From: Staphylococcus debuckii
GTDB taxonomy: Bacteria; Bacillota; Bacilli; Staphylococcales; Staphylococcaceae
Length of the DNA: 64,000 nucleotides
NCBI RefSeq assembly: GCF_003718735.1
Contig: NZ_CP033460.1
Location: 2,604,001 to 2,668,000 of the forward strand
Reading direction: 5' to 3'
The notes under the pieces were generated by a model, which worked only from the letters and a program-made list of their open reading frames with translations, was not told the origin of the DNA and made no database searches. The position numbers and the translations under genes are program-made. The number at the start of each line of letters is the position of its first letter. The stretch's first letter is position 1. Shown in pieces: positions 52,150 to 63,873 of the stretch.

Positions 52150-53337
52150 TTAAATAACGCCTAACTCTTTTCCTACTTTTTCGTACGCATTTAATGCTTC
52201 ATCTAGCATCTCTTTAGTATGCGCTGCTGTAGGCATATTACGTACTCGTCCAGTTCCGCGAGGTACTGTTGGGAATGCGATAGATTTCACATAAACGCCT
52301 TCATCTTTTAAACGTTTGCTGAATTCTTGTGTTTTCTTTTCATCTCCAATAATTACTGGAGTGATTGGTGTTTCAGAGGCACCAATATCGTAGCCTAACT
52401 TTTTCAAGCCTTCTTTTAAATAATTGGCATTATCCCATAATTTATCATGTAATTCAGTAGAGTTCATTAACTTTCTTACGGCTGCAATAATCGCTGCTGA
52501 AGATTCTGGTGTTAATGAAGTTGAGAATAGGAATGGACGTGATTGCACTTTCAACCAGTCGATTAATTCTTGAGTACCTGCGACATAACCGCCTACTACC
52601 CCTATAGCTTTAGATAATGTACCGATTTGGAAGTCGATTTTATCTTGTAAGCCGAAATGTTTTACGGTACCTGCGCCTTTACCCATCACTCCTGATCCAT
52701 GTGCGTCATCAACATAAGTAATCAAGCCGTATTCTTCTGCGATTTCAACGATTTCAGGTAATTTTGCAACATCGCCATCCATACTGAAGACACCGTCTGT
52801 GATATACATTACTTTATTATATTGACCTGATTCTACTGCTTCTTTTGCTTTTTTTCGTAAGTCATCCATATCAGAGTGATTAACACGAATAATTTTAGCT
52901 TTAGACAAACGGCAACCATCAATAATTGAAGCGTGATTCAATTCATCTGATAAAATCGCATCATTTTTATTCATTACCGCTGAAATAGCTGCCATGTTAC
53001 AGTTAAAGCCTGATTGGTATGCAATGGCAGCTTCTGTGCCTTTGAATTCTGCTAAGGTTTGTTCTAATTCATCATGGATGTCTAACGTACCATTGATCGA
53101 ACGCACAGCCCCTGCGCCGACACCATATTTGTCTACTGCGTCTTTCGCAACTTGTTTCAAGTCCTCATTCGTTGCCAATCCTAAGTAGTTATTAGAAGAT
53201 AAGTTGATATAACGTTTACCATCAATTGTAATTTCCGGCCCATTCGCCCCTTCAACTGTATCGATTTCATTATAAAGACCATTATCTTTTAAGTATTGAA
53301 TGTTTTCATCAAGAAAACTGTGTAATGATTGCACCAT
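52150..53337 (-). CDS. kbl: 2-Amino-3-ketobutyrate CoA ligase (glycine C-acetyltransferase)
   Basis: A 395-aa fold I PLP enzyme of the alpha-oxoamine synthase group. The PLP lysine is Lys243 in [44 protein letters not shown] and [14 protein letters not shown] are shared signs. It cleaves 2-amino-3-ketobutyrate with CoA to glycine and acetyl-CoA. Tdh, which makes the substrate, is at 48827, with three genes between. BioF-type activity is less likely because threonine genes are close and no biotin genes are here. Confidence 0.9.
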   Translation of the reverse strand: MVQSLHSFLDENIQYLKDNGLYNEIDTVEGANGPEITIDGKRYINLSSNNYLGLATNEDLKQVAKDAVDKYGVGAGAVRSINGTLDIHDELEQTLAEFKGTEAAIAYQSGFNCNMAAISAVMNKNDAILSDELNHASIIDGCRLSKAKIIRVNHSDMDDLRKKAKEAVESGQYNKVMYITDGVFSMDGDVAKLPEIVEIAEEYGLITYVDDAHGSGVMGKGAGTVKHFGLQDKIDFQIGTLSKAIGVVGGYVAGTQELIDWLKVQSRPFLFSTSLTPESSAAIIAAVRKLMNSTELHDKLWDNANYLKEGLKKLGYDIGASETPITPVIIGDEKKTQEFSKRLKDEGVYVKSIAFPTVPRGTGRVRNMPTAAHTKEMLDEALNAYEKVGKELGVI

Positions 53338-53531
53338 TTAAGTGAATCCCCCTTGTTTAAATAAATTCACATCTATCATAACCTATTTTTTTAGAATATA
53401 AAAGCTGCGAATCATTAACCTGCTATAAATTGTAATTCTTTAAATTATTCACCTTTTAATGGATAAGGTTTATTGCCTTGGCTACGTGCTATAATATGTA
53501 TATCTATACTTTAATGAAGGGGTTGAAACCA

Positions 53532-54713
53532 ATGATTAACTGGTATCAGCTTGCACATGATAAAGAAAAAACAATGATTCAAATTAGACGACACCTGCAC
53601 CAGTACCCCGAGCTTTCTTTTGAAGAAAGTCATACACATGATTATATTGTGAATCAGTTAGAACAGCTTTCATGCGAGATTCGTCGTCCTGTCGGTAAAA
53701 ATGGCATTGTCGCGACCTTCAAGGGACAAGGAGATGGACCTACAGTTGCATTGCGTGCTGATTTCGATGCATTACCAATTACAGAACTGAATGACAAACC
53801 TTATCGTTCTAAAAATGAAGGATGTATGCACGCATGTGGTCACGATGGACATACTGCTATTTTATTAGGTGTAGCGGAAGTGATTAATGAACATCTCGCG
53901 TATTTAAATGGCAACGTTGTTTTGATTTTCCAATATGGCGAAGAGATTGTGCCTGGAGGAGCGCAACAAATGATTGATGACGGCTGTTTAGAAGGTGTCG
54001 ACCGTGTTTACGGCAATCATTTATGGAGTGGCTACCCAACAGGAATAATCTATTCTCGTCCTGGTGCTATGATGGCTTCTCCTGACGAGTTTACGATTAA
54101 GATTACTGGAAAAGGAGGGCATGGAGCCAAACCGCATGAAACGATTGACCCTATTGTCATCTTGGCTGAATTTATTTTAAGTGCTCAAAAAATCGTCTCG
54201 CGTACGGTGGATCCTGTTAAACAGGCTGTTGTGACATTCGGCATGATTCAAGCAGGGTCATCAGATAGTGTTATTCCTGACTCAGCAGTTTGTAAAGGCA
54301 CAGTACGGACATTTGATGCAGAAATTCAAAATCATATTATGACGAAGTTGGATAAGTTGCTGCAAGGCTTAGCAGTCGCTAATGATATCGAATATAAATT
54401 AGATTACGAACGTGGATATGTACCTGTGCACAATAATCCGCAAGCTTATGAAATTGTAAAAGAAGCGGCAGATGATTTAAATTTACGCTTTACTAAAGCA
54501 GATATGATGATGGTCGGAGAAGACTTTTCAGCCTATCAACGCGTGCGTCCGGGCGCTTTCTTTTTAACAGGTTGCGGTAACCATAAGAAAGGTACTGACC
54601 ACCCTCATCATAGTCCCTATTTTGATATTGATGAAGCGGCGATGAAATATGCGGCAAGTGAGTTTTTAAAGATATTAGAATTGGAAGAAGTTTTAAAGCC
54701 TGAAAGATTATAA
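53532..54713 (+). CDS. M20-family amidohydrolase, second copy
   Basis: A 393-aa M20D amidohydrolase related to that at 11709. It has IQIRRHLHQYPELSFEE, LRADFDALPITEL, the metal-binding CMHACGHDGHTA, the catalytic QYGEE and a dimerisation domain with GKGGHGAKPHETIDP. The C-terminus carries MMVGEDFSAY and HPHHSPYFDIDE. It frees an amino acid from an N-acyl compound. The ATG at 53532 follows an aagggg site, while an in-frame ATG at 53478 does not. It ends before the repeat at 54723. Confidence 0.92.
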   Translation: MINWYQLAHDKEKTMIQIRRHLHQYPELSFEESHTHDYIVNQLEQLSCEIRRPVGKNGIVATFKGQGDGPTVALRADFDALPITELNDKPYRSKNEGCMHACGHDGHTAILLGVAEVINEHLAYLNGNVVLIFQYGEEIVPGGAQQMIDDGCLEGVDRVYGNHLWSGYPTGIIYSRPGAMMASPDEFTIKITGKGGHGAKPHETIDPIVILAEFILSAQKIVSRTVDPVKQAVVTFGMIQAGSSDSVIPDSAVCKGTVRTFDAEIQNHIMTKLDKLLQGLAVANDIEYKLDYERGYVPVHNNPQAYEIVKEAADDLNLRFTKADMMMVGEDFSAYQRVRPGAFFLTGCGNHKKGTDHPHHSPYFDIDEAAMKYAASEFLKILELEEVLKPERL

Positions 54714-54722
54714 AAATGATAT

Positions 54723-54883
54723 AGGGAGCGGGACAGAAATATTTTTTGGTTGAAATTATTTCGTCGTTCTGCCCCGGCAAGGCTAACTAGAATAGAAAAA
54801 AGCTTGGAACAAGCGTACTTTCTATTCAGATAGCTACCGCTAATTCAAAGAGAGGAGCTGAGACATTATTATGTCCCGCTCCC
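54723..54883. repeat. Staphylococcal intergenic inverted-repeat element
   Basis: Perfect 13-base arms agggagcgggaca (54723-54735) and tgtcccgctccct (54871-54883) enclose 135 bases. Inside, atttcgtcgttctgccccgg and aactagaatag..aagcttggaacaagcg are reminiscent of a dispersed intergenic repeat of staphylococcal genomes, which I recall but cannot search. The right end is followed by taattttttcc, like a terminator, so it may be a plus-strand transcript end or a small RNA. Confidence 0.6.
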
Positions 54884-54903
54884 TTAATTTTTTCCATAAA
54901 AAA

Positions 54904-54926
54904 AGAGCCCCTCAATGAGGAGCTCT
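54904..54926 (-). terminator. tuf terminator
   Basis: Arms agagc-cctc and gagg-gctct; seven T follow on the minus strand. It lies 35 bases beyond the tuf stop. Confidence 0.85.
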
Positions 54927-54960
54927 CTAATATTAAGCATCAACTATTGTTGAGCTGAAA

Positions 54961-56148
54961 TTATTGTTGGATTTCAGTAACAACGCCTGATCCTACAGTA
55001 CGTCCACCTTCACGGATAGAGAAACGAGTACCGTCTTCGATTGCGATTGGAGCAATCAATTCAACAGTCATTTCTACGTTATCGCCAGGCATAACCATTT
55101 CAGTACCTTCTGGTAAGTTAACAACGCCTGTTACGTCAGTAGTACGGAAGTAGAATTGTGGGCGGTAGTTAGAGAAGAATGGAGTATGACGTCCACCTTC
55201 GTCTTTAGATAAAACATAAACATCAGCTTTAAATTTAGTGTGTGGAGTAATAGAGCCAGGAGCTGCTAATACTTGTCCACGTTGTACGTCTTCACGTGCA
55301 ACACCACGTAATAAAGCACCAATGTTGTCACCAGCTTCAGCGTAGTCTAATAATTTACGGAACATTTCTACACCTGTAACTGTAGTTTTCATGCTTTCTT
55401 CAGTGATACCGATGATTTCAACTTCTTCACCGACTTTGATTTGACCACGTTCAACACGGCCTGTAGCAACAGTACCACGACCAGTGATTGAGAATACGTC
55501 CTCAACTGGCATCATGAATGGTTTATCAGAGTCACGTTCTGGAGTTGGAATGTAGTCATCAACTGCTTGCATTAAGTCTAAGATTCTTTGTTCGTATTCA
55601 GCATCGCCTTCTAAAGCTTTCAATGCAGAACCAACGATAACTGGTACATCGTCACCAGGGAAGTCATATTCAGATAATAAGTCACGAACTTCCATTTCAA
55701 CTAATTCTAATAATTCTTCGTCGTCAACCATGTCAGCTTTGTTTAAGAATACAACTAAAGCTGGTACACCAACGTTACGTGATAACAAGATGTGTTCACG
55801 AGTTTGTGGCATTGGACCATCTGCAGCAGATACTACTAAGATACCGCCGTCCATTTGAGCAGCACCAGTGATCATGTTTTTAACATAGTCAGCGTGTCCT
55901 GGGCAGTCAACGTGAGCATAGTGACGTTTGTCAGTTTGATACTCGATGTGTGAAGTATTGATTGTAATACCACGTTCTTTTTCTTCTGGAGCGTTGTCAA
56001 TCATGTCATATGATTGTGCTACAGTGTCACCATTTTTTGCTAATACAGTTGCAATTGCAGCTGTTAAAGTTGTTTTACCATGGTCAACGTGACCGATAGT
56101 ACCAATATTGGCATGTTCTTTTGAGCGATCGAATTTTTCTTTAGCCAT
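54961..56148 (-). CDS. tuf: Elongation factor Tu
   Basis: A 395-aa EF-Tu that brings aminoacyl-tRNA to the ribosome. G1 [14 protein letters not shown] (19-32), switch I with [24 protein letters not shown] (G3), FLNKADM (G4), GSALKAL (G5) and domain 2/3 landmarks are complete; the effector and tRNA contact regions are normal. Length is as in relatives. It has its own promoter at 56259-56287 in addition to read-through from fusA, with an odd hairpin between. Confidence 0.98.
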   Translation of the reverse strand: MAKEKFDRSKEHANIGTIGHVDHGKTTLTAAIATVLAKNGDTVAQSYDMIDNAPEEKERGITINTSHIEYQTDKRHYAHVDCPGHADYVKNMITGAAQMDGGILVVSAADGPMPQTREHILLSRNVGVPALVVFLNKADMVDDEELLELVEMEVRDLLSEYDFPGDDVPVIVGSALKALEGDAEYEQRILDLMQAVDDYIPTPERDSDKPFMMPVEDVFSITGRGTVATGRVERGQIKVGEEVEIIGITEESMKTTVTGVEMFRKLLDYAEAGDNIGALLRGVAREDVQRGQVLAAPGSITPHTKFKADVYVLSKDEGGRHTPFFSNYRPQFYFRTTDVTGVVNLPEGTEMVMPGDNVEMTVELIAPIAIEDGTRFSIREGGRTVGSGVVTEIQQ

Positions 56149-56194
56149 TATGAAATCTCTCCTCTTCTTAATAAAAAGTTATTTTAATTTTTAT

Positions 56195-56225
56195 CTCTCA
56201 TGATAGTTTCTCACCATCATGAGAG
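56195..56225 (-). promoter_or_regulatory. Hairpin in the tuf leader
   Basis: Ten-base perfect arms ctctcatgat and atcatgagag enclose agtttctcacc. No T run follows on the minus strand, so it is unlikely to be a simple terminator. It lies 47 bases before the tuf ATG and could stabilise the mRNA or be bound by a regulator. Confidence 0.5.
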
Positions 56226-56258
56226 CACTATTGTTGTGTTGTGTAAAGGACTAATTCC

Positions 56259-56287
56259 TTTATAAAGCATTTGCATGAAAAAATCAA
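56259..56287 (-). promoter_or_regulatory. tuf promoter
   Basis: On the minus strand TTGATT (56282-56287) and TATAAA (56259-56264) are 17 bases apart, with a small aaagga/tccttt hairpin just downstream. It gives tuf its own transcript beside the str operon. Confidence 0.7.
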
Positions 56288-56339
56288 TTCAGGAACCCTG
56301 CCAAAGAATTCTTGGCTGTGAACCTAAAGATAAATACGA

Positions 56340-58421
56340 TTATTCACCTTTATTTTTCTTGATGATATCTTCTGCAATTGATTTTGGTACCTCTTCATAA
56401 TGATCGAAGTACATAGTGTAAGTTCCGCGACCTTGAGTGTTAGAACGTAATGAAGTTGCGTAACCGAACATTTCTGAAAGTGGAACGAATGCACGAACCA
56501 TTTGAGCGTTACCGCGAGCTTCCATACCATCTACGCGTCCACGACGAGATGTTACGTCACCCATGATGTCACCCATGTATTCTTCAGGCATTAAGATTTC
56601 TACTTTCATCATTGGTTCTAAGATTACTGGATCTGCAACTTTAGCAGCTTCTTTAAGCGCTAATGAAGCAGCGATTTTGAAGGCCATTTCAGATGAATCG
56701 ACATCATGGTAAGAACCATCGTAAAGCTTAGCTTTAACGTCGATTAATGGATAACCAGCTACTACACCGTTTTCCATAGCATCTTTAAGACCAGCTTCAA
56801 CTGATGGGATATATTCACGAGGAACTACACCACCGACGATAGCGTTTTCGAATTCGAAACCAGCGCCGACTTCGTTAGGTGTGAATTCAATATGAACATC
56901 ACCATATTGACCACGACCACCAGATTGACGAGAGAATTTACCTTGAACTTTAGCTGGTGTTTTGAATGTTTCACGGTATGAAACCATTGGCGCACCAACG
57001 TTAGCTTCAACGTTAAATTCTTTTTTCATACGGTCTACAAGGATATCTAAGTGAAGTTCACCCATACCGCCGATGATAACTTGTCCAGTTTCTTCATCAG
57101 TGTGAGCATGGAATGTTGGGTCTTCTTCTTGTAGTTTAACTAAAGCTTGAGTCATTTTATCTTGGTCAGCTTTAGATTTTGGTTCTACTGACAAGTGAAT
57201 AACAGGTTCTGGGAATTCCATTGATTCCAAGATAATGTCATTTTTCTCACCGCATAAAGTATCACCAGTACCAGTTTCTTTAAGACCTACCGCAGCAGCG
57301 ATATCTCCTGAATAAACTGTGCTGATTTCTTTACGAGTGTTAGCGTGCATTTGTAATAAACGACCTACACGTTCACGTTTGTCTTTAGTAGAGTTTTTAA
57401 CGTATGAACCTGAGTTTAAAGTACCAGAGTACACACGGAAGAATGTTAATTTACCAACATATGGGTCAGTCATAACTTTAAATGCTAATGCAGCGAAATC
57501 TGCATCATCATCAGGTGGTGCGACAACTTCTTCATCAGGGTTGTCAGCATGATGACCAACGATAGCTTTAACATCTAATGGTGAAGGTAAGTAGTCAATT
57601 ACTGCGTCTAACATTAATTGAACACCTTTGTTTTTGAATGCAGTACCGCAAAGTACAGGATAGAATTCAATATCCAAAGTAGCTTGACGGATTGCTGCTT
57701 TCAATTCATCAATAGTGATTTCTTCACCTTCAAGGTATTTTTCCATTAATTCTTCATTAGCTTCAGCAACAGATTCGATCAATGATTCACGAGCTTCTGC
57801 AGCTTTGTCTTTATAGTCATCTGGAATTTCAATTTCAACAACTTCTTCACCGAAGTCGCCGTTATATTGGTAGCATTTCATTGTTACTAAATCAATGATT
57901 GCTTCAAATTCGTCTTCTGCACCGATTGGTAATTGAATCGGTTGTGCATTCGCTTGTAAACGGTCATGCAAAGTGCTTACTGAATATTCGAAGTTTGCAC
58001 CTAATTTGTCCATTTTGTTAACGAATACGATACGTGGAACACCATAAGTTGTTGCTTGGCGCCAAACTGTTTCAGTTTGTGGTTCAACACCTGATTGTGC
58101 ATCAAGTACTGTTACAGCACCATCAAGTACACGTAAAGAACGTTCAACTTCAACTGTGAAGTCTACGTGTCCTGGTGTGTCGATGATGTTTACACGATAA
58201 TCATGCCATTGAGCAGTTGTTGCTGCTGATGTGATAGTGATACCACGGTCTTGTTCTTGTTCCATCCAGTCCATTTGTGAAGCCCCTTCGTGAGTTTCAC
58301 CAATTTTATGGATACGACCAGTATAGTACAAGATACGTTCAGTAGTTGTAGTTTTACCAGCGTCAATGTGAGCCATGATACCAATGTTACGAGTTTTTTC
58401 CAAAGAAAAGTCTCTAGCCAT
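56340..58421 (-). CDS. fusA: Elongation factor G
   Basis: A 693-aa translocase, the target of fusidic acid. The GTPase motifs are [19 protein letters not shown] (18-36), [31 protein letters not shown] and VNKMDKLGA. Phe88, a usual fusidic-acid resistance site, is wild type; domains II to V follow in normal order. The ATG at 58421 lies behind ggaaggag; a frame from 58484 has no support. It is read after rpsG. Confidence 0.98.
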   Translation of the reverse strand: MARDFSLEKTRNIGIMAHIDAGKTTTTERILYYTGRIHKIGETHEGASQMDWMEQEQDRGITITSAATTAQWHDYRVNIIDTPGHVDFTVEVERSLRVLDGAVTVLDAQSGVEPQTETVWRQATTYGVPRIVFVNKMDKLGANFEYSVSTLHDRLQANAQPIQLPIGAEDEFEAIIDLVTMKCYQYNGDFGEEVVEIEIPDDYKDKAAEARESLIESVAEANEELMEKYLEGEEITIDELKAAIRQATLDIEFYPVLCGTAFKNKGVQLMLDAVIDYLPSPLDVKAIVGHHADNPDEEVVAPPDDDADFAALAFKVMTDPYVGKLTFFRVYSGTLNSGSYVKNSTKDKRERVGRLLQMHANTRKEISTVYSGDIAAAVGLKETGTGDTLCGEKNDIILESMEFPEPVIHLSVEPKSKADQDKMTQALVKLQEEDPTFHAHTDEETGQVIIGGMGELHLDILVDRMKKEFNVEANVGAPMVSYRETFKTPAKVQGKFSRQSGGRGQYGDVHIEFTPNEVGAGFEFENAIVGGVVPREYIPSVEAGLKDAMENGVVAGYPLIDVKAKLYDGSYHDVDSSEMAFKIAASLALKEAAKVADPVILEPMMKVEILMPEEYMGDIMGDVTSRRGRVDGMEARGNAQMVRAFVPLSEMFGYATSLRSNTQGRGTYTMYFDHYEEVPKSIAEDIIKKNKGE

Positions 58422-58532
58422 TGTATTGTTTCTCCTTCCAGTAATTACTGAGTAAATACTTTGATATGGCGATGCCCTAAGCATGCCTTTGGATGTACCA
58501 AGTTGAACACGCTCAGGGTTAAACCGTTAATC

Positions 58533-59003
58533 TTACCAGCGATAATGTGCGAATGCTTTGTTAGCTTCAGCCATTTTATGAGTATCTTCACGTTTCTTAA
58601 CTGCGCCACCTGTATTGTTAGCTGCATCTAAGATTTCGTTAGCTAAACGTTCTTCCATAGTTTTTTCACCACGAAGACGTGAATAGTTAACTAACCAACG
58701 TAAACCTAAAGTAGTACGACGTTCTGGACGAACTTCTACTGGTACTTGGTAGTTAGAGCCACCTACACGGCGAGCTTTAACTTCTAATACTGGCATAATG
58801 TTGTTGATAGCTTCTTCGAATACTTCAATTGCATCACGACCACTACGTTCTTGAACGATGTCGAATGCTGAATAAAGAATTCTTTGAGCTGTTCCGCGTT
58901 TACCGTCTAACATGATTTTGTTAATCAATTTAGTCACTAACTTAGAGTTGTGAATTGGATCTGGTAAAACGTCTCTTTTTGGTACTGATCCTTTACGAGG
59001 CAT
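58533..59003 (-). CDS. rpsG: 30S ribosomal protein S7
   Basis: A 156-aa S7 that nucleates the 30S head on 16S rRNA. It begins [37 protein letters not shown], with [17 protein letters not shown], and ends NKAFAHYRW as usual. It is 70 bases from rpsL and 110 from fusA, as in the str operon of other Bacilli. Confidence 0.98.
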   Translation of the reverse strand: MPRKGSVPKRDVLPDPIHNSKLVTKLINKIMLDGKRGTAQRILYSAFDIVQERSGRDAIEVFEEAINNIMPVLEVKARRVGGSNYQVPVEVRPERRTTLGLRWLVNYSRLRGEKTMEERLANEILDAANNTGGAVKKREDTHKMAEANKAFAHYRW

Positions 59004-59073
59004 AATCAGAGTCCTCCCTTCATATTATAGTATAATCTCACAATTTATCTCGAAAATTTACGCAATCTTAAAC

Positions 59074-59487
59074 TTATTTTTTAGGACGTTTTGTACCGTA
59101 TAATGAACGGCTTTGCATACGACCTTCAACACCTGAAGTATCAAGTGCACCACGAACGATATGGTAACGCACACCAGGTAAGTCTTTTACACGACCTCCA
59201 CGTACAAGTACAACACTGTGTTCTTGCAAGTTATGGCCGATACCAGGGATATATGCGTTGATTTCGATGTTGTTTGACAAACGAACACGAGCATATTTAC
59301 GTAATGCTGAGTTAGGTTTTTTAGGTGTCATTGTACCAACACGAGTACATACGCCACGTTTTTGTGGTGAGTTCAAGTCAGTAAATTGTTTTTTCATACT
59401 ATTGAAACCTTTGTTCAAAGCAGGTGAATCTGATTTCTTCGCTTTGCTTTTTCTAGGTTTGCGCACTAATTGGTTAATAGTTGGCAT
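59074..59487 (-). CDS. rpsL: 30S ribosomal protein S12
   Basis: A 137-aa S12 of the decoding centre. [43 protein letters not shown] and [29 protein letters not shown] are conserved. Lys56 of the [10 protein letters not shown] loop, the usual streptomycin-resistance site, is wild type. Its start has an aggagagg site. It follows the L7Ae-like gene by about 95 bases. Confidence 0.98.
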   Translation of the reverse strand: MPTINQLVRKPRKSKAKKSDSPALNKGFNSMKKQFTDLNSPQKRGVCTRVGTMTPKKPNSALRKYARVRLSNNIEINAYIPGIGHNLQEHSVVLVRGGRVKDLPGVRYHIVRGALDTSGVEGRMQSRSLYGTKRPKK

Positions 59488-59582
59488 TTAAGATGTCCTC
59501 CTCTCCTGTTTTATAATCCCACACATCCAGGTGGTTCATTTTTAAAGTAAATAAAATTTAGTAAGCATACACTTACTATTTC

Positions 59583-59837
59583 TCATTTCAATAGAGCAAC
59601 AACAGCTGCATCTACGTTGATACCTGCATATTTTCCTAAAGCTTTCTTACTTTCGAAAAAAGAAACAGGCATTTCGCTATGATTGATCTTACTTAATACG
59701 TCTGAAAGCAAATAGACTTCAACGTCTTGAGCAATAATCAATGATGTAACTTGGTTTTTATCGAGCGCTTTGAGCGTCTCTCTTAAACCAACAACACTAT
59801 GGTGTTTGTTAAAGCGTGCAACTTTTTCATTAGACAT
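59583..59837 (-). CDS. rplGB: L7Ae-like K-turn-binding protein
   Basis: An 84-aa protein of the L7Ae/L30e family (YbxF type), which binds RNA kink-turns. [26 protein letters not shown] and [25 protein letters not shown] are its signs. It lies between rpoC and rpsL, where Bacilli keep such a gene. The role may be in ribosome assembly or as a K-turn RNA chaperone. It is the first gene after the promoter at 59877-59905. Confidence 0.9.
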   Translation of the reverse strand: MSNEKVARFNKHHSVVGLRETLKALDKNQVTSLIIAQDVEVYLLSDVLSKINHSEMPVSFFESKKALGKYAGINVDAAVVALLK

Positions 59838-59876
59838 TGACTATCCTCCAAAGTTCTGCTTGCATCAACCTTAACT

Positions 59877-59905
59877 ATAATAACACTTATCATAGGGTTC
59901 GTCAA
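59877..59905 (-). promoter_or_regulatory. str-operon promoter
   Basis: On the minus strand TTGACG (59900-59905) and TATTAT (59877-59882) are 17 bases apart, followed by about 35 bases to the ATG of the L7Ae-like gene with a ggagg site. It serves the L7Ae-like gene, rpsL, rpsG and fusA. Confidence 0.75.
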
Positions 59906-59991
59906 CACTATTGTTATCATATTGCTCACTTTTCTTATCTTAACAAATTTGCACTGTAAGTCAAACGATTTTAGCGATAATTTATCAGAAA

Positions 59992-60033
59992 AGCCGATAC
60001 AACTTTTCTGATGAGAGAAAAGCAGCATCGGCT
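59992..60033 (-). terminator. Terminator after rpoC
   Basis: Arms agccgat and atcggct with an inner acttttct/agaaaag stem, then ttttctg on the minus strand. It lies 22 bases beyond the rpoC stop and separates rpoBC from the str genes. Confidence 0.8.
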
Positions 60034-60054
60034 TAATTTAAGATATTCATTATA

Positions 60055-63000
60055 TTATTGTTGTGGTGTGTTAGATTCAGCAAGTTCTTCGATTGCTTCT
60101 TCTACCATTGGATCGACATGTTTGTCGTATTTAGCTTCGCTATAACGTCTCATGCCTGTACCAGCTGGAATTAATTTACCGATAATAACGTTTTCTTTAA
60201 GGCCGAGCAAGTCGTCACGTTTACCTTTGATTGCAGCATCTGTAAGAACACGAGTTGTTTCTTGGAATGATGCAGCAGATAAGAAGCTTTCTGTTTCAAG
60301 AGACGCTTTAGTAATACCAAGCAATACTGGTTTAGCAGTTGCTGGACGTTTGCGTTCTTTGAATGCTTCGCGGTTCGCATCAGTAAAGTTGTGGATGTCC
60401 ACAAGTGAACCTGGTAATAATTTAGTATCGCCAGCTTCGATAATACGAACTTTACGTAACATTTGACGTACCATTACTTCAACGTGTTTATCGTCGATTT
60501 CAACACCTTGCATACGGTAAACTTTTTGAACTTCTTTAAGCAAGTAGCTTTCTGTAGCATTTAAACCAGCTACTGCTAAATAGTTCTTAGGCTCGATTGA
60601 ACCTTCTGTCAAGACTTCACCACGTTCAACGTGTTGTCCTTTTTCAACTTTCAAGCGTGATGTACCTGAAGCAAGATAAGATCTTGTTTCGTTAGCACCT
60701 TTAATCACGATTTCTTGTTGACGGTCTTTCGCAAGTTTAATATCTTCTACTGTACCTTCAATGTCAGTAATAACTGCTTGACCTTTAGGGTTACGTGCTT
60801 CGAAGATCTCTTGAATACGTGGAAGACCTTGTGTGATATCGCTTCCGGCTACCCCACCTGTATGGAAGGTACGCATTGTAAGTTGTGTACCTGGTTCACC
60901 GATAGATTGTGCAGCGATTGTACCGACTGCTTCACCAACTTCAACTTTTTCACCAGTTGCAAGGTTTTTACCATAACATTTTTCACAAACACCATGACGT
61001 GTGTTACATGTAAATGCTGAACGGATATACATTTGCTCAATACCTGCATCTGTAATACGTTTTGCAATTTCTGGTGTAATCAATTGATCAGGTTCTACTA
61101 ATACTTCATCTGTTTCAGGGTGACGAACTGTCTCTTTAGAATAACGTCCTTCAATACGTTCGATGAATGGTTCAATCATTTCTGTGCCTTCTTTGATATC
61201 AGAAACAAGTAAGCCGCGGTCAGTTCCGCAATCTTCTTCACGAACAATAACGTCTTGAGCAACGTCAACCAAACGACGTGTAAGGTAACCTGAATCGGCA
61301 GTTTTAAGTGCTGTATCGGCAAGACCTTTACGCGCACCGTGAGTAGAGATAAAGTACTCTAATACTGTTAAACCTTCACGGAATGAAGATGTGATAGGCA
61401 TTTCGATAATTTTACCTGATGGTGCAGCCATTAAACCACGCATACCGGCTAACTGAGTAAAGTTAGATGCGTTACCACGGGCACCAGAGTCACTCATCAT
61501 GAAGATTGGGTTAGTTTTCTCTAAGGATTTCATCAATCGACTTTGAATTTCATCCTTAGCATCTGTCCAAATTTCAATGACAGCATTGTAACGTTCATCT
61601 TCAGTGATTAAACCACGATTATATTGTTTTTGAACACGTTCAACTAATTTTTCATGCTCGTCTAAAATTTCTTGTTTATCTGGTAATACGATGATGTCAG
61701 ATACACCAACAGTAATACCGGCTTTAGAAGAATATTTGAAACCTAAGTCTTTCATACGGTCAAGCATCATAGAAGTATCAGTAATGCTGAAACGATTGAA
61801 GACTTCGGCGATAATATTTCCTAAGAATTTTTTATTAAATGGTTCTACTAATTCTTGTTCAGCAAAGTACTCTTTCAAGCCGCCTTCACCAAGTTCAGTA
61901 GCACTTACGAAATATTTATCGGGAGTTTTATCTTCTAAGTTTGATTGTGTTGGTTCGTTAATATATGCAAATGAATCTGGAATGATTTCATTGAAAATAA
62001 CTTTACCAACTGAAGTTGTAAGAATTTTATTGTTTTGTTCTGCAGTAAATGTTGGGTTGTTTAATGAACCTGCATGAAGTCCGATACGTGTGTGTAAGTG
62101 CACATAACCGTTTTGGTAGGCTTTTAAGACTTCATTTGTGTTATTAAAGATAGCTCCAGTATTCACTGCATCTTTACGTTCTAAAGTAAGGTAATAGTTA
62201 CCTAATACCATATCTTGTGATGGTGTAACTACTGGTTTACCGTCTTTAGGGTTCAAGATGTTTTGAGCTGCAAGCATCAACATACGTGCTTCTGCTTGTG
62301 CTTCTTTAGATAAAGGTACGTGTACCGCCATTTGGTCACCATCGAAGTCAGCGTTATATGCTGTTGTTACCAATGGATGCAAACGAATGGCACGGCCTTC
62401 AACCAATGTAGGTTCGAAAGCTTGGATACCTAATCTGTGTAAAGTAGGCGCACGGTTTAATAGAACTGGGTGTTCTTTGATAACATCTTCTAAAACATCC
62501 CACACTTCATCTTCCATGCGTTCAATTTTACTTTTAGCATTTTTGATATTTGTCGCAATTTCGCGTTGAACTAATTCTTTCATAACGAAAGGTTTGAATA
62601 ATTCTAACGCCATTTCTTTAGGCAGACCACATTGATACATTTTCAAGCTTGGTCCTACTGCGATAACTGAACGGCCTGAATAGTCAACACGTTTACCTAA
62701 TAAGTTTTGACGGAAACGTCCTTGTTTACCTTTCAACATATGTGAAAGTGATTTTAATGGACGGTTACCTGGGCCTGTAACTGGACGACCGCGACGACCG
62801 TTATCGATTAAAGCATCAACTGCTTCTTGCAACATACGTTTTTCGTTTTGAACAATGATGCCAGGAGCACCTAAGTCTAATAAACGTTTCAAACGGTTGT
62901 TACGGTTGATAACACGACGATATAAGTCGTTCAAGTCACTTGTTGCAAAACGTCCGCCGTCTAATTGTACCATTGGACGAATTTCTGGAGGAATAATTGG

Positions 63001-63693
63001 AAGTACATCCAAAATCATCCATGAAGGATCGTTACCTGAGTTTCTGAATGATTCAACTACTTCTAAACGTTTGATTGCACGTGTCAATCTTTGGCCAGTA
63101 GCTGATTCTAATTCAGTACGCAATTCTTTCAATTCTTCATCTAAATCGATTTCTGCTAGTAAGTCTTTAATACCTTCAGCGCCCATTTTAGCAACGAATT
63201 GACCAGGATATTTATCATAGTATTCTCTGTATTCTGCTTCAGAAAGCAATGATTTTTTCTCTAAACCAGTTGGACCTGGGTCTACAACCACGTAAGAAGC
63301 AAAATAGATAACTTCTTCTAATGATCTAGGAGACATATCTAATAATAGTCCCATACGACTTGGAATACCTTTAAAGTACCAAATATGTGATACAGGAGCC
63401 GCTAGCTCAATATGGCCCATTCTTTCACGACGTACTTTAGATTTAGTTACTTCTACACCACAACGGTCACAAACCATGCCTTTATAACGCACGCGTTTAT
63501 ACTTACCGCAACTACATTCCCAATCTTTTGTAGGTCCGAAAATTCTTTCACAGAACAAACCATCTTTTTCAGGTTTTAAAGTACGATAGTTGATAGTTTC
63601 AGGTTTCTTAACCTCACCATACGACCAAGAACGAATCTTTTCAGGTGAAGCAAGGCCGATTTTCATATAATGGAAATTATTTACATCAATCAA
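60055..63693 (-). CDS. rpoC: RNA polymerase beta' subunit
   Basis: A 1212-aa beta' subunit. The zinc-binding [21 protein letters not shown] (60-85), the catalytic NADFDGDQM (Mg-binding), the trigger/bridge region [20 protein letters not shown] and the second zinc site [14 protein letters not shown] are all present. Length matches relatives. The start is TTG at 63693, giving [13 protein letters not shown], eight bases after ggaggt, as in other staphylococci. It is read after rpoB with a 180-base gap. Confidence 0.97.
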   Translation of the reverse strand: MIDVNNFHYMKIGLASPEKIRSWSYGEVKKPETINYRTLKPEKDGLFCERIFGPTKDWECSCGKYKRVRYKGMVCDRCGVEVTKSKVRRERMGHIELAAPVSHIWYFKGIPSRMGLLLDMSPRSLEEVIYFASYVVVDPGPTGLEKKSLLSEAEYREYYDKYPGQFVAKMGAEGIKDLLAEIDLDEELKELRTELESATGQRLTRAIKRLEVVESFRNSGNDPSWMILDVLPIIPPEIRPMVQLDGGRFATSDLNDLYRRVINRNNRLKRLLDLGAPGIIVQNEKRMLQEAVDALIDNGRRGRPVTGPGNRPLKSLSHMLKGKQGRFRQNLLGKRVDYSGRSVIAVGPSLKMYQCGLPKEMALELFKPFVMKELVQREIATNIKNAKSKIERMEDEVWDVLEDVIKEHPVLLNRAPTLHRLGIQAFEPTLVEGRAIRLHPLVTTAYNADFDGDQMAVHVPLSKEAQAEARMLMLAAQNILNPKDGKPVVTPSQDMVLGNYYLTLERKDAVNTGAIFNNTNEVLKAYQNGYVHLHTRIGLHAGSLNNPTFTAEQNNKILTTSVGKVIFNEIIPDSFAYINEPTQSNLEDKTPDKYFVSATELGEGGLKEYFAEQELVEPFNKKFLGNIIAEVFNRFSITDTSMMLDRMKDLGFKYSSKAGITVGVSDIIVLPDKQEILDEHEKLVERVQKQYNRGLITEDERYNAVIEIWTDAKDEIQSRLMKSLEKTNPIFMMSDSGARGNASNFTQLAGMRGLMAAPSGKIIEMPITSSFREGLTVLEYFISTHGARKGLADTALKTADSGYLTRRLVDVAQDVIVREEDCGTDRGLLVSDIKEGTEMIEPFIERIEGRYSKETVRHPETDEVLVEPDQLITPEIAKRITDAGIEQMYIRSAFTCNTRHGVCEKCYGKNLATGEKVEVGEAVGTIAAQSIGEPGTQLTMRTFHTGGVAGSDITQGLPRIQEIFEARNPKGQAVITDIEGTVEDIKLAKDRQQEIVIKGANETRSYLASGTSRLKVEKGQHVERGEVLTEGSIEPKNYLAVAGLNATESYLLKEVQKVYRMQGVEIDDKHVEVMVRQMLRKVRIIEAGDTKLLPGSLVDIHNFTDANREAFKERKRPATAKPVLLGITKASLETESFLSAASFQETTRVLTDAAIKGKRDDLLGLKENVIIGKLIPAGTGMRRYSEAKYDKHVDPMVEEAIEELAESNTPQQ

Positions 63694-63873
63694 GGAGCCT
63701 ACCTCCTTCAATTTAGATTAGCTGTGCTATTTGATTGATAAATGATCAATAAAATGAAAAATATTCAAGGTGCATATAGACAATGTATGGATTTTCCAGT
63801 GACATTGCCTAATGCAGACCTTTAATATTTACATTATTTCAGTACGCTATTTGCTTATTGAACATTGCAAGAA
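63694..63873 (-). other. rpoB-rpoC intergenic gap
   Basis: The gap of 180 bases has only a weak caatgt/acattg inverted repeat near 63783-63808. No promoter or terminator is clear; rpoC is likely read through from rpoB. Confidence 0.4.

Noticed and set aside
60300..62600. Plus-strand frames within rpoC
   Set aside because: They are shadows of the long conserved rpoC frame.
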